Source of the DNA: Clostridium sp. UBA4548
Lineage (GTDB): Bacteria; Bacillota; Clostridia; Clostridiales; Clostridiaceae
Assembly: GCF_002387895.1 (NCBI RefSeq)
Contig: NZ_DGLI01000044.1
Span: 40,023-104,022 of the forward strand
Length of the DNA: 64,000 nucleotides
Direction of reading: 5' to 3'
The translations under genes were made by a program, and so were the position numbers. Positions 1 to 8,798 of the stretch are shown in pieces (the stretch's first letter is position 1; every line of letters starts with the position of its first letter). The notes below the pieces were generated by a model. It was not told where the DNA came from. It did not search any database and was given only the letters and a program-made list of their open reading frames with translations.

Positions 1-213
1 AAAGTTGGTTTTGTTTTTTTACTGATTCTTGACATCAAGAATTTACTTATTAATTCACTATTTTATGGTATAAAGTGATTTATCACTAGTTACATTTACA
101 TTAACATACTAATAGATTGCATAATTTTTTGATTCTTAATCCCTCATTTCATAAGTAACTTCACTTACTTGTAGGTAATTTTTGTCCAGTATACTATACA
201 AAATTACTCCAAT

Positions 214-942
214 CTAAACTAATTTTGAAACAAATAAAAATGTGGTAGTAAGCATATTAACAAAGAAGTGATTAAAAACAGCATACCAGTAACCTTTTTT
301 CTCAATTAAGTAACAGTTATAGAAGCTTATAACAAACAACATTCCCAAAGCAGCTAAGTTATTATGAACAGTTGCAAATATTAAGCTTACTAGAAGGGCA
401 CTTAATATAAACCCAATACTTCCCTTAAAGACTTTTCTAAATATCTTTTCAAATAAAATATATCTAAAAACATACTCCTCTACAATCGGAGCAAAAATTA
501 TTACTGAAGGTGTAGCAATTAAAAATTTTGCAATATCATAACTAGCCAAACTGTCTATAACTTCTTGTGTTTTTAGTTCAATACCTAGAGCATTAAGTAA
601 AAATTGTGTAATTAGTGAAACTAAAAACACCATTCCATATCCAACTAAGGCATACCTAACTCCACTAAAAAATTTAAATTCTCTTATAGAAAAACCATAG
701 GTGAAGTAATCATTATCTCCACGGAAATTACCTTTCATTCTATACATAATGATCAACACAATAGCAAAAGGTAGCACATTTGATTGCATACTAGGTATTA
801 TAAAAATTAAGCCTAAGTAAGCAATCATAATAATAATATTTATACTCTTTGAGTATTTTCTCCATTTAACTGTTCTTACAAACACAATTAACGGAACTAC
901 GTACAACAATAGTACTATAAGAATATTTATTAATATCTCCAT
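214..942 (-). CDS. CPBP-family (CAAX-type) intramembrane metalloprotease
   Basis: Predicted multi-pass membrane protease of the CPBP/Abi family. In the translation the three family motifs appear in order in the C-terminal half: an EE-x3-R motif (EEYVFR), an F-x3-H motif (FATVH) and an H-x3-N motif (HFFVN). They lie within hydrophobic helices; the Glu and His residues are the presumed metal ligands. The N-terminal half has several membrane segments. The start was set at the ATG at 942 because a GGAGG lies 6 bases before it; an upstream ATG at 984 in the same frame has no comparable site. Bacterial members act in prenyl-protein-like processing, bacteriocin self-immunity or membrane stress; the substrate cannot be told here. 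It stands alone, with no bacteriocin gene nearby. Confidence 0.85.
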   Translation of the reverse strand: MEILINILIVLLLYVVPLIVFVRTVKWRKYSKSINIIIMIAYLGLIFIIPSMQSNVLPFAIVLIIMYRMKGNFRGDNDYFTYGFSIREFKFFSGVRYALVGYGMVFLVSLITQFLLNALGIELKTQEVIDSLASYDIAKFLIATPSVIIFAPIVEEYVFRYILFEKIFRKVFKGSIGFILSALLVSLIFATVHNNLAALGMLFVISFYNCYLIEKKGYWYAVFNHFFVNMLTTTFLFVSKLV

Positions 943-1166
943 AAAAACCTCCAATTTATTTTTCGTACTACTAATATTATTCAATTCAACTACTTTCCAT
1001 TCCTAAGAAATGTGATGAATCTTATATGTTATTATTGTTTTCTCACAATAATAACATGCTAATATTATTAAGATACATTTAACAGATTTTCACCTTAGTA
1101 AGTTTAAATTTCCATAATGTAATAAATTCATAATACTTATATAAGTATTATATCATACCGCTATAA

Positions 1167-1204
1167 AATAAAGAGTACCTATTATTTGTTAGGTACTCTT
1201 TATT
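1167..1204 (-). terminator. Intrinsic terminator after engB
   Basis: A perfect 15-bp stem (1167-1181 with 1190-1204) with an 8-base loop, AT-rich at its base, lies directly against the engB stop codon and ends the lonA-engB unit. Confidence 0.8.
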
Positions 1205-1810
1205 CTAAACTTCAGTATTATCTTCTAGGTATATATCTCCGAAAACTTCTCCAAGTAGTTCTTCTTTCCCTTCCTTTTTTAAAGATGAGAAAAATAGAAT
1301 TTTTTCATCCTTGTTAAGTTTTAATGCTTCTCGAATTACTTTTACACTTCTTTGAAGTTCATTTTTTGTAAGCTTATCCTTCTTTGTAGCTACTACAACA
1401 ACTTCATAGCCGTAATGTTTAATCCATTCATACATAAGTATATCATCACCTGTTGGCTTATGTCTTGAATCTACTAAAAGCAATACCTTCTTTAATTGGG
1501 GGCGATTTATAAGATATTTTTCCATCATACTTCCCCAGCTGGCTTTTTCACTTTTTGAGACCTTAGCATAACCATACCCAGGTAAATCAACAAAATAAAA
1601 TTCATTGTTAATTAAGAAGAAATTAATTAGTCTTGTCTTTCCTGGGGTTCCACTTACTTTTACAAGCTTTCTTCTGTTGGTAAGTGTATTAATCAAGGAT
1701 GATTTTCCAACATTGGATCTGCCAACGAAAGCAATTTCTATTCTATTATCCGTAGGATATTGATCTGGCTTTACAGCCGACGTAATAAATTCTGATTGTT
1801 TAATTTCCAT
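1205..1810 (-). CDS. engB: Ribosome biogenesis GTPase EngB (YsxC/YihA)
   Basis: TRAFAC-class GTPase required for assembly of the 50S ribosomal subunit. The G1 loop GRSNVGKSS is at residues 30-38, followed by the G3 motif DLPG and the G4 motif TKKDK. The length of 201 aa is normal for the family. The start overlaps the 3' end of lonA by 11 bases, so the two are translationally coupled. The lonA-engB pairing is the same as in Bacillus subtilis (lonA-ysxC), which supports the assignment. The operon ends at the hairpin that abuts the stop codon. Confidence 0.96.
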   Translation of the reverse strand: MEIKQSEFITSAVKPDQYPTDNRIEIAFVGRSNVGKSSLINTLTNRRKLVKVSGTPGKTRLINFFLINNEFYFVDLPGYGYAKVSKSEKASWGSMMEKYLINRPQLKKVLLLVDSRHKPTGDDILMYEWIKHYGYEVVVVATKKDKLTKNELQRSVKVIREALKLNKDEKILFFSSLKKEGKEELLGEVFGDIYLEDNTEV

Positions 1811-4133
1811 GTTCTATCTCTCCAATTAGTGCATTTTGTAGTACATCGTCTACTTTATCTGCAATTATAAATTTAATTTTTGACTTAACTGCTTTTGGCA
1901 CATTCTCTAAATCCTTTTTATTATCTTTTGGAATAATTATTGTTTTTATGCCCATTCTATAAGCTGCTAAACTTTTTTCCTTTAGCCCACCTATTGGTAA
2001 AACTCTTCCTGTTAATGTTATTTCTCCCGTCATTGCTACTTTGTGGTTTACTTTTCTTCCATTTAAAGCAGAAATCATAGCAGTTACCATTGTTACCCCT
2101 GCTGAAGGACCATCTTTAGGAATAGCACCTTCTGGGATATGGATATGAATATCTTTTTTCTTATGGAAGTCTTTATCTATTCCATACTTATCTGCATTTG
2201 CTCTTACATAACTAAATCCGGCCTTGGCAGATTCCTTCATTATATCCCCAAGTTGACCTGTAAGTTGTAACTTACCGTCGCCTTCCATTACAGTAACTTC
2301 TACTGGTAAGGTGTCTCCACCGTATCCTGTCCAAGCTAGACCTGTTACTACCCCTATCTTATCTTCTTTATCTAGATCATCATAGGTATATATTACTGGC
2401 CCTAGATATTTCTTTATTAAATTAGAATTTATAATAATTTTATTCTTATCTTTCTCTACTAATTCTGTTATACCTTTTCTAATAACTGAAGCAATTTTTC
2501 TCTCTAGAGCTCTAACCCCAGTCTCCCTAGTATAATTTTCAACTAGTGTACTTATAGCATTATCTTGAACTAATAATTTGCCATCCTCCACATTATGCTC
2601 TTTTAATAACTTAGGAAGAAGATGTGCTTTTGCTATTTGAAATTTCTCTTCAGTAGTATATCCAGATACTTCAATGATTTCCATTCTATCTAATAATGGT
2701 CTTGATATGCCTTCTAAAGAGTTTGCTGTTGTAATAAAAAGTACTTTTGATAAATCAAAATCTAGCTCTAAGTAATGATCTCTGAAAGTAGAATTCTGCT
2801 CGCTATCAAGAACTTCAAGCAATGCATCAGCAAGACTTCCCTTAAAATCTGCACCCATTTTATCTATTTCATCAAGTAAGAATAGTGGGTTTTTGTATCC
2901 AGCCTGTTTCATACTATAAATTATTCTTCCTGGTATTGCACCAACGTAGGTTTTTCTATGCCCTCTTATTTCTGCTTCATCTTTAACTCCACCAAGACTC
3001 ATTCTTACAAATTTTCTGCCTAAGGAGTTGGCCACAGATTTTGCTATGGAGGTTTTCCCCACCCCTGGAGGACCTACTAGACAAAGAATTGGCCCCTTTA
3101 GAGTTTTACTTATTTTTCTTACTGCTAAGTATTCAATTATTCTTTCCTTAACATCCTCAAGTCCATAATGCTCTTTGTCTAATACTTCTCTGGCATTTTT
3201 TATATCTAAATTATCTTTTGTAAACTTATTCCAAGGCAAATCTAAAACCCAGTCTAAATAGGTTTTAATTACTGCACTTTCTTGACTTCCTACGCCTGTA
3301 CTTTTTAGCCTATTAAATTCATATAAAACCTTATCTTTTGCTTCTTTTGGGAGCTTAGCCTTATAAATTCTTTCTTCATACTGCTTTAATTCCTTACTTT
3401 CCTCATCATCTTCACCTAATTCTTCTTGAATCACCTTTAGCTGTTCTCTAAGGTAAAATTCCTTTTGGACCTTATTAACTTTATTTTTTATTTTACTTCC
3501 AATAGCTTTTTCTATTTTAAGAACTTCTATCTCATTCTTTATAATTAGTAATAGTTTTTCTAGCCTTTCTTTAACGTCTACTATTTCTATAAGCTCTTGT
3601 TTTGCTTCAGTCTTTAGCATTAGAAAGGCTCCAATAATGTCACAATATCTGCCTAGTCCACTTTCTTCTTCAAGCTCAGTGAATATTTCATTTAAACTTT
3701 CACCACTTAATTCTAAGTATTCATCAAAAGCTTTATCAATTAATTTTTTATATGCTTCGCATTCATTCTCCTCTTGGCGCGATATGTCCTCTAGAATTTC
3801 AATGTCTCCATAAAACATGCCCTTCTCATCAGCAAAATTACTTATTCTTCCTCTTTGTTCCCCTTCCACTAAAACTCTAAGTTGGTCCCCTGGAAGCTTC
3901 ACAAATTGTTTAATGTGACATATAGTTCCAATATTATATATTTCATCAGCAGAAGGCTCTTCAACCTTTGCATCCCTTTGCGCAACTAAAAAAATCTTTT
4001 GATCCGTAGACATTGCTTCTTCAACTGCTGCTACTGATTTTTCTCTTCCTACATCGAAATGTAATACCATATGAGGAAAAATATTAACACCTCGTAATGG
4101 GATTACAGGAAGTTTTAAAAAGTTATTCTCCAT
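1800..4133 (-). CDS. lonA: ATP-dependent protease La (LonA)
   Basis: Soluble hexameric AAA+ protease that degrades misfolded and regulatory proteins. The 777-aa protein has an N-terminal LAN substrate-binding domain (about 8-200), a coiled-coil linker (about 200-310), Walker A GPPGVGKT at 354-361, Walker B LFLLDEID near 417-424, and a C-terminal S16 protease domain with the Ser/Lys dyad S677 (KDGPSAG) and K720 (GGLKEK). Length and motifs are complete. The ATG has an AGAGGGAAG ribosome site. It overlaps engB downstream. The roughly 700-base leader region upstream holds nested inverted repeats but no recognisable CIRCE or CtsR box, so heat regulation of the usual kind is not visible. Confidence 0.97.
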   Translation of the reverse strand: MENNFLKLPVIPLRGVNIFPHMVLHFDVGREKSVAAVEEAMSTDQKIFLVAQRDAKVEEPSADEIYNIGTICHIKQFVKLPGDQLRVLVEGEQRGRISNFADEKGMFYGDIEILEDISRQEENECEAYKKLIDKAFDEYLELSGESLNEIFTELEEESGLGRYCDIIGAFLMLKTEAKQELIEIVDVKERLEKLLLIIKNEIEVLKIEKAIGSKIKNKVNKVQKEFYLREQLKVIQEELGEDDEESKELKQYEERIYKAKLPKEAKDKVLYEFNRLKSTGVGSQESAVIKTYLDWVLDLPWNKFTKDNLDIKNAREVLDKEHYGLEDVKERIIEYLAVRKISKTLKGPILCLVGPPGVGKTSIAKSVANSLGRKFVRMSLGGVKDEAEIRGHRKTYVGAIPGRIIYSMKQAGYKNPLFLLDEIDKMGADFKGSLADALLEVLDSEQNSTFRDHYLELDFDLSKVLFITTANSLEGISRPLLDRMEIIEVSGYTTEEKFQIAKAHLLPKLLKEHNVEDGKLLVQDNAISTLVENYTRETGVRALERKIASVIRKGITELVEKDKNKIIINSNLIKKYLGPVIYTYDDLDKEDKIGVVTGLAWTGYGGDTLPVEVTVMEGDGKLQLTGQLGDIMKESAKAGFSYVRANADKYGIDKDFHKKKDIHIHIPEGAIPKDGPSAGVTMVTAMISALNGRKVNHKVAMTGEITLTGRVLPIGGLKEKSLAAYRMGIKTIIIPKDNKKDLENVPKAVKSKIKFIIADKVDDVLQNALIGEIEHGN

Positions 4134-4836
4134 TGTTCTTCCCTCTTTTCTACATTCATTTTAACAATACTTACTAAAATAAATATTATTAAAATGAGCA
4201 ATTTTCTTAATACATTTGAAAACCATATTGAAATATTTGCTTTTTTCATCTCTAAGCTATTGAATCATCGAATTTCAAGTTTATAGCATATAATTACCTA
4301 TGCTAACTCAAAATCTTGCTATAAACATCTAATTATATCACAGTTAAATAATATATTATATATAGTATTAACAAATATACATGCTTTTTTCTTTAATTGT
4401 ATTATATCCTAATTATGTGTTGCTATAAGACTTATATATTATACCTATAAAAGTAATTTTTTTCAATTAATATTGGATTAATTTGTTTTACCACTTAACC
4501 AAATGTTAGTTTTTATTATGTATATTAACTTATATAGATGAATGAAAATTCTACTAGTATAAACTCCTAATTGTATTATCTTTAATACAACAATCAATAG
4601 TTATTCTAATCATTAATCTACTATTCCTTTAAAATAAAATACATTACCTGACTTTCACTTAAGTTCTTCAGTTTTGCAATTTATTTAACACATTAATCAA
4701 TACAAAAAAGGTTTAGTAAATTAGCTTCATTATTTACTAAACCCTATTTGTTATTGATTTCTTATTAATAAACACTATAAAATATGCTATAGCTTTTTAT
4801 TTCTTTCTTTTCTGATATTTATTGTTCCATATTTTT
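4134..4836. other. Long AT-rich intergenic region between lonB and lonA
   Basis: No gene is supported in these 700 bases. The region holds the lonB terminator (4704-4743) and, about 150 bases before lonA, nested inverted repeats: GTTTATAGCA at 4279-4288 pairs with TGCTATAAAC at 4317-4326, and inside it AGCATA (4285-4290) can pair with TATGCT (4300-4305). The lonA promoter must lie here, but I cannot choose it with confidence in such AT-rich DNA. Confidence 0.5.
4704..4743 (-). terminator. Intrinsic terminator after lonB
   Basis: A perfect 12-bp stem (GGTTTAGTAAAT at 4710-4721 with its complement at 4732-4743) is followed on the minus strand by six U residues (plus-strand A run 4704-4709). 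Confidence 0.85.
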
Positions 4837-6528
4837 TTACGCATCAAGAGAAGTGGCAGATAATATATCTAATTTTTTCTCAATATTTTCAACAGTTATA
4901 TGGAAAACTTGTTCTGTAATAATTGCTTCTTCAATGACTTCTTTAATTGAGGACACAGGAATTACCTTGATTCCTTCTAGTTCTGAAAAACTTTCTTGCC
5001 AGTTATCTTTAGGAATAAGAACTTTAGTAGCTCCAGCTTTTTTTGCGGCTTGAACTTTAGCATTTACACCTCCTACCGGCTTAACAAGACCATGAATAGA
5101 TATTTCCCCTGTCATAGCAATCTTATTATCTACATTTTTACCTGTGATAGCACTGTATACTGCTGTAGTAATAGCTATCCCTGCTGACGGTCCATCTACA
5201 GGTGTTCCACCAGGAAAGTTTATGTGTATATCAAAACTATTAGTATCTATATTGTAGAATTTCTCTAGAACAGTAATCATATTTTCAGTTGAACACTTTG
5301 CAGTGCTCTTTCTTTTCATCTTTCTATTGTTTCCACTTATCTCTTCCTCTTCAACAATCCCTGTTATTTTAACTATTCCTTCTTTAGTTTTGCATTTTAT
5401 TGCACTTGCTTCAATTTCCATCATTGCTCCCATATTTGCACCATAAACTGCCAATCCATTTACATACCCAACTTGTGGTCTTTCATTAATTTTCTTATCA
5501 GGACGTGGAGAATATTGGCCATTTTCAATTACCCATTCAACATCACTTACACTTACTATATTTCTCTCCTCATTAATTGCAATACCAGAAGCAAGTTGTA
5601 TCAAATTAACTGCATCTCTTCCATTGGTAGCATACCTACCAACAAGTTTTGCAGCTTTATCCTCTAGGGATAATCCAATCTTATTCATTGCTCTTCGAGC
5701 AATTGTTTCTATCTCCTCTGGTTGCAAACCTCTAAAAAATATTTCTACACATCTTGATCTAATTGCTGGTATAATTTCTTCAGGACTCCTTGTGGTTGCG
5801 CCAACAAGTCTAAAGTCTGCTGGCAATCCCTCATCAAATATTTCCTTTATATAAGATGGCATATTGGGATCCTCGGCATTATAATATGCGCTATCTAAAA
5901 AAACTTTCCTATCCTCTAATACTTTTAATAGTTTATTCATTTCAATAGGATGTAATTCTCCTATTTCATCAATAAACAACACACCTCCATGAGCTTTCGT
6001 AACTGCACCTGGTTTTGGCTGTGGTACACCTGCTACTCCTAAAGGTCCCGCTCCTTGATATATAGGGTCATGTACTGATCCGATAAGAGGATCTGCTATT
6101 CCACGTTCATCGAATCTAATAGTAGTAGCATCAATTTCTACAAACTTTGCCTGGGGTCCAAATGGTGATGTAAGTCTTTTTTTTGCATCTTCTAATACTA
6201 ATCTTGCAGCCGCAGTTTTTCCAACCCCTGGAGGCCCATAAATGATTACATGTTGTGGATTTGGTCCACAAATTGCTGCTTGTAATGCCTTTATCCCTTT
6301 TTCTTGCCCTATTATATCTTCGAACTTTGAAGGTCTGCTTTTTTCAGTTAAGGGTTCCGAGAGGGCTATACTCTTTAATCTTCTTAAATTTTCTACTTCC
6401 TTGGCATTTTCCTTATTAATAACCACTTTGGAACTTTGTTGTCCTTTTAAGGCATTAAAGAAGTATAAGCCGATTACCACTGTAAAAAACAGTTGAATTA
6501 ACATAATTATTACTGTTGCTGATCCCAT
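4837..6528 (-). CDS. lonB: Membrane-anchored ATP-dependent protease LonB
   Basis: LonB-type AAA+ protease, known in Bacillus as a forespore protein. The N terminus has one membrane helix (about residues 5-25), then Walker A GPPGVGKT at 98-105, Walker B near VLFIDEIGEL, an arginine-rich sensor region, and an S16 protease domain with catalytic S448 (DGPSAG) and K491 (GGVNAK). It lacks the LAN domain, as usual for LonB (563 aa). It sits between clpX and lonA as in B. subtilis. The ribosome site is odd: GGGAGGG lies about 35 bases before the ATG, separated from it by a perfect 11-bp hairpin (6532-6556). Confidence 0.94.
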   Translation of the reverse strand: MGSATVIIMLIQLFFTVVIGLYFFNALKGQQSSKVVINKENAKEVENLRRLKSIALSEPLTEKSRPSKFEDIIGQEKGIKALQAAICGPNPQHVIIYGPPGVGKTAAARLVLEDAKKRLTSPFGPQAKFVEIDATTIRFDERGIADPLIGSVHDPIYQGAGPLGVAGVPQPKPGAVTKAHGGVLFIDEIGELHPIEMNKLLKVLEDRKVFLDSAYYNAEDPNMPSYIKEIFDEGLPADFRLVGATTRSPEEIIPAIRSRCVEIFFRGLQPEEIETIARRAMNKIGLSLEDKAAKLVGRYATNGRDAVNLIQLASGIAINEERNIVSVSDVEWVIENGQYSPRPDKKINERPQVGYVNGLAVYGANMGAMMEIEASAIKCKTKEGIVKITGIVEEEEISGNNRKMKRKSTAKCSTENMITVLEKFYNIDTNSFDIHINFPGGTPVDGPSAGIAITTAVYSAITGKNVDNKIAMTGEISIHGLVKPVGGVNAKVQAAKKAGATKVLIPKDNWQESFSELEGIKVIPVSSIKEVIEEAIITEQVFHITVENIEKKLDILSATSLDA

Positions 6529-6531
6529 ATT

Positions 6532-6556
6532 TTTTTTAGTTTAATACCTTATTAAA
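6532..6556 (-). other. Hairpin between lonB Shine-Dalgarno and start codon
   Basis: On the minus strand TTAGTTTAATA is followed by AGG and then TATTAAACTAA, an 11-bp perfect stem with a 3-base loop. It lies between GGGAGGG (about 6560-6566) and the ATG (6528). Looping the stem out would bring the two to a normal spacing of about 10 bases. Confidence 0.6.
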
Positions 6557-6681
6557 CTAACTTCCCTCCCTATATGTTATTTAAATTATTGATTATAATA
6601 TTATTCTTTACATATAAGTGGATTTATATTCTAAATTATAGAAAATTTTGCTACAATTCATATCTCTTCCATTATATAATA

Positions 6682-6717
6682 AGAAAAGATTAGCTAGGTT
6701 TACTGCTAATCTTTTCT
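6682..6717 (-). terminator. Hairpin downstream of clpX (distal)
   Basis: AGAAAAGATTAGC at 6682-6694 pairs perfectly with 6705-6717. It follows the clpX terminator proper and may act as a second stop or as a transcript 3'-end stabiliser. Confidence 0.5.
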
Positions 6718-6724
6718 AAATAAT

Positions 6725-6755
6725 AAAACCCCTATGCTAAATACATAAGGGTTTT
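6725..6755 (-). terminator. Intrinsic terminator after clpX
   Basis: AAACCCCTATG pairs with CATAAGGGTTT (one mismatch, loop CTAAATA) and is followed on the minus strand by UUUUAUU, about 10 bases after the clpX stop. Confidence 0.75.
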
Positions 6756-6765
6756 TGACTACATA

Positions 6766-8058
6766 TTATGCTGGCTCTGATCCTCTTTTAGTTCTACTTT
6801 TACTCTCGATTTTAAGAGGTTGCCTTTTTCCGCTTTCTGCCAAAACGTATTCTGGTTTTTTGCTTAGTAAAGTATCTTCATGAATTATGATTTTTTCAAT
6901 CTCTTCTCTTGAAGGAACTTCAAACATAATATCCTTCATCATTTCTTCTATTATAGCTCTCAATCCTCTTGCTCCTGTATTTCTTTTCATAGCCTCTTTA
7001 GCGATGGCTTTCAAAGAATTATCATCAAAGTCCAGTTGAACATCATCCATTTCTAGAAGTTTCATATATTGCTTAATTAATGCGTTTTTCGGTTCTTTTA
7101 ATATACTAACTAAAGCTTCTTCATCAAGCGCTTCTAGTGTAACAATTATTGGAAGTCTACCAACAAACTCTGGAATTAATCCAAACTTTAATAAATCTCC
7201 AGGCATTATTTGTTTTAATAGCGCTCCAATATCCTTATTTTCCTTGGACTGCACTTCTGCACCAAAACCAATTGAAGATTTCTGGGTTCTTCTTGTAATT
7301 ATTTTTTCTAGGCCATCAAAAGCGCCTCCACAAACAAATAATATATTAGATGTATTAATTTGAATAAATTCTTGATGAGGATGTTTTCTTCCCCCCTGTG
7401 GTGGCACGGAAGCTACTGTTCCTTCTAGAATTTTTAATAGTGCTTGTTGAACACCTTCGCCTGATACATCTCTTGTTATTGATGGATTTTCCGATTTTCT
7501 CGCAATCTTATCAATCTCATCAATATATATTATACCCTTCTCAGCTCTTTCCACATCATAGTCAGAGTTTTGAATTAATTTTAAAAGTATATTTTCAACA
7601 TCTTCTCCCACATATCCCGCTTCTGTTAATGTAGTGGCATCTGCTATAGCAAATGGTACATTAAGCATTTTCGCTAAAGTTTGTGCTAAAAGTGTTTTAC
7701 CTGAACCTGTTGGTCCTAATAATAAGATATTACTTTTCTGCAATTCAACATCTCCATCATTTATAGGTGAGTTAATCCTTTTATAATGATTGTAAACTGC
7801 AACTGCTAGGGACTTTTTCGCATCATTCTGACCTACTACATATTGATCCAGATATTTTTTAATTTCCTCTGGCTTTGGTAGTGCATCCATGTCAATTTGT
7901 ACATCACCTTCACGCTCATCAATTATAATTTCAGAGCAAAGTTCTATACATTCGTCACAAATGTATACTCCAGGTCCTGCAATAAGTCTTCTTACTTGTT
8001 CCTCACTCTTACCACAAAAGGAACACTTAAACTTTTTCTTTTCATCATTTCTTGGCAT
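6766..8058 (-). CDS. clpX: ATP-dependent Clp protease ATP-binding subunit ClpX
   Basis: Unfoldase that feeds substrates to ClpP. The N-terminal zinc-binding domain has four cysteines (C12, C15, C34, C37). Walker A GPTGSGKT is at 115-122, Walker B is YIDEIDKI, and a substrate-pore RKH-type loop (GGRKH) is visible. The 430-aa length is normal. The start has an AAAGGGGTG ribosome site. It directly follows clpP with a 18-base gap, so the two are likely co-transcribed, and it is closed by terminator hairpins at 6682-6755. Confidence 0.97.
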   Translation of the reverse strand: MPRNDEKKKFKCSFCGKSEEQVRRLIAGPGVYICDECIELCSEIIIDEREGDVQIDMDALPKPEEIKKYLDQYVVGQNDAKKSLAVAVYNHYKRINSPINDGDVELQKSNILLLGPTGSGKTLLAQTLAKMLNVPFAIADATTLTEAGYVGEDVENILLKLIQNSDYDVERAEKGIIYIDEIDKIARKSENPSITRDVSGEGVQQALLKILEGTVASVPPQGGRKHPHQEFIQINTSNILFVCGGAFDGLEKIITRRTQKSSIGFGAEVQSKENKDIGALLKQIMPGDLLKFGLIPEFVGRLPIIVTLEALDEEALVSILKEPKNALIKQYMKLLEMDDVQLDFDDNSLKAIAKEAMKRNTGARGLRAIIEEMMKDIMFEVPSREEIEKIIIHEDTLLSKKPEYVLAESGKRQPLKIESKSRTKRGSEPA

Positions 8059-8076
8059 GCCGACACCCCTTTAAAG

Positions 8077-8661
8077 CTATTTCTTCTTATCAATTACCTC
8101 GTCAATTAACCCATAATCCTTAGCTTCTTCTGCTGACATAAAATAATCTCTTTCTACATCATTACTAATTTTTTCGATTGGTTGACCTGTTTTTTCACTT
8201 AAAATTCTATTAAGTGTTTCTTTTGTTTTTAAAATTCTTTTTGCGTGTATGTCTATATCAGTTGCCTGGCCTTTAAATCCTCCTAATGGTTGATGAATCA
8301 TTATTTCGCTGTTAGGTAATGCAAATCTTTTCCCCTTTGCACCTGCAGTTAATAAAAAAGCCCCCATCGATGCTGCCATACCTATACAAATAGTGGATAC
8401 ATCTGGTTTGATGTAGTTCATTGTATCATATATAGCCATTCCTGAAGTTATTGAGCCACCAGGGCTATTTATATATAAGTAAATATCTTTATCTGGATCT
8501 TCAGATTCTAAGAATAGAAGTTGTGCTACTACTAAACTAGCTGTTGTATCATTAACTTCATCTCCTAAAAAAATTATTCTTTCCTTTAAAAGTCTAGAAT
8601 AAATATCATAAGATCTTTCACCTTTTCCAGTTTGCTCTACTACCATTGGAACTAAACTCAT
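8077..8661 (-). CDS. clpP: ATP-dependent Clp protease proteolytic subunit ClpP
   Basis: Serine peptidase forming the tetradecameric chamber of ClpXP. The catalytic triad is visible as S98 (GMAASMG), H123 (MIHQP) and D172. The protein is full length at 194 aa. A strong AAGGAGGG site precedes the ATG. It lies between tig and clpX, a common gene order in Firmicutes; a terminator separates it from tig, so clpPX probably has its own promoter at about 8665-8740. Confidence 0.97.
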   Translation of the reverse strand: MSLVPMVVEQTGKGERSYDIYSRLLKERIIFLGDEVNDTTASLVVAQLLFLESEDPDKDIYLYINSPGGSITSGMAIYDTMNYIKPDVSTICIGMAASMGAFLLTAGAKGKRFALPNSEIMIHQPLGGFKGQATDIDIHAKRILKTKETLNRILSEKTGQPIEKISNDVERDYFMSAEEAKDYGLIDEVIDKKK

Positions 8662-8742
8662 AAAATACCCTCCTTATTGCAATAAAATTTAAGCTACACT
8701 TAAATTTTATCCTTATTACATATTTTTAACCTATTTATTTAA

Positions 8743-8774
8743 AATTAATTGCCAGCATATACTGGCAATTAATT
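8743..8774 (-). terminator. Intrinsic terminator after tig
   Basis: A perfect 13-bp stem (8743-8755 with 8762-8774, loop CATATA) is followed by UUUU on the minus strand. It separates tig from clpP. Confidence 0.8.
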
Positions 8775-8798
8775 AGTTATTTATATCTCTACGAAATA

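Noticed and set aside
174..207. Hairpin downstream of the membrane protease gene as a terminator
   Set aside because: GTAATTTTTGT and ACAAAATTAC can pair, but there is a bulge and no U tract on the minus strand.
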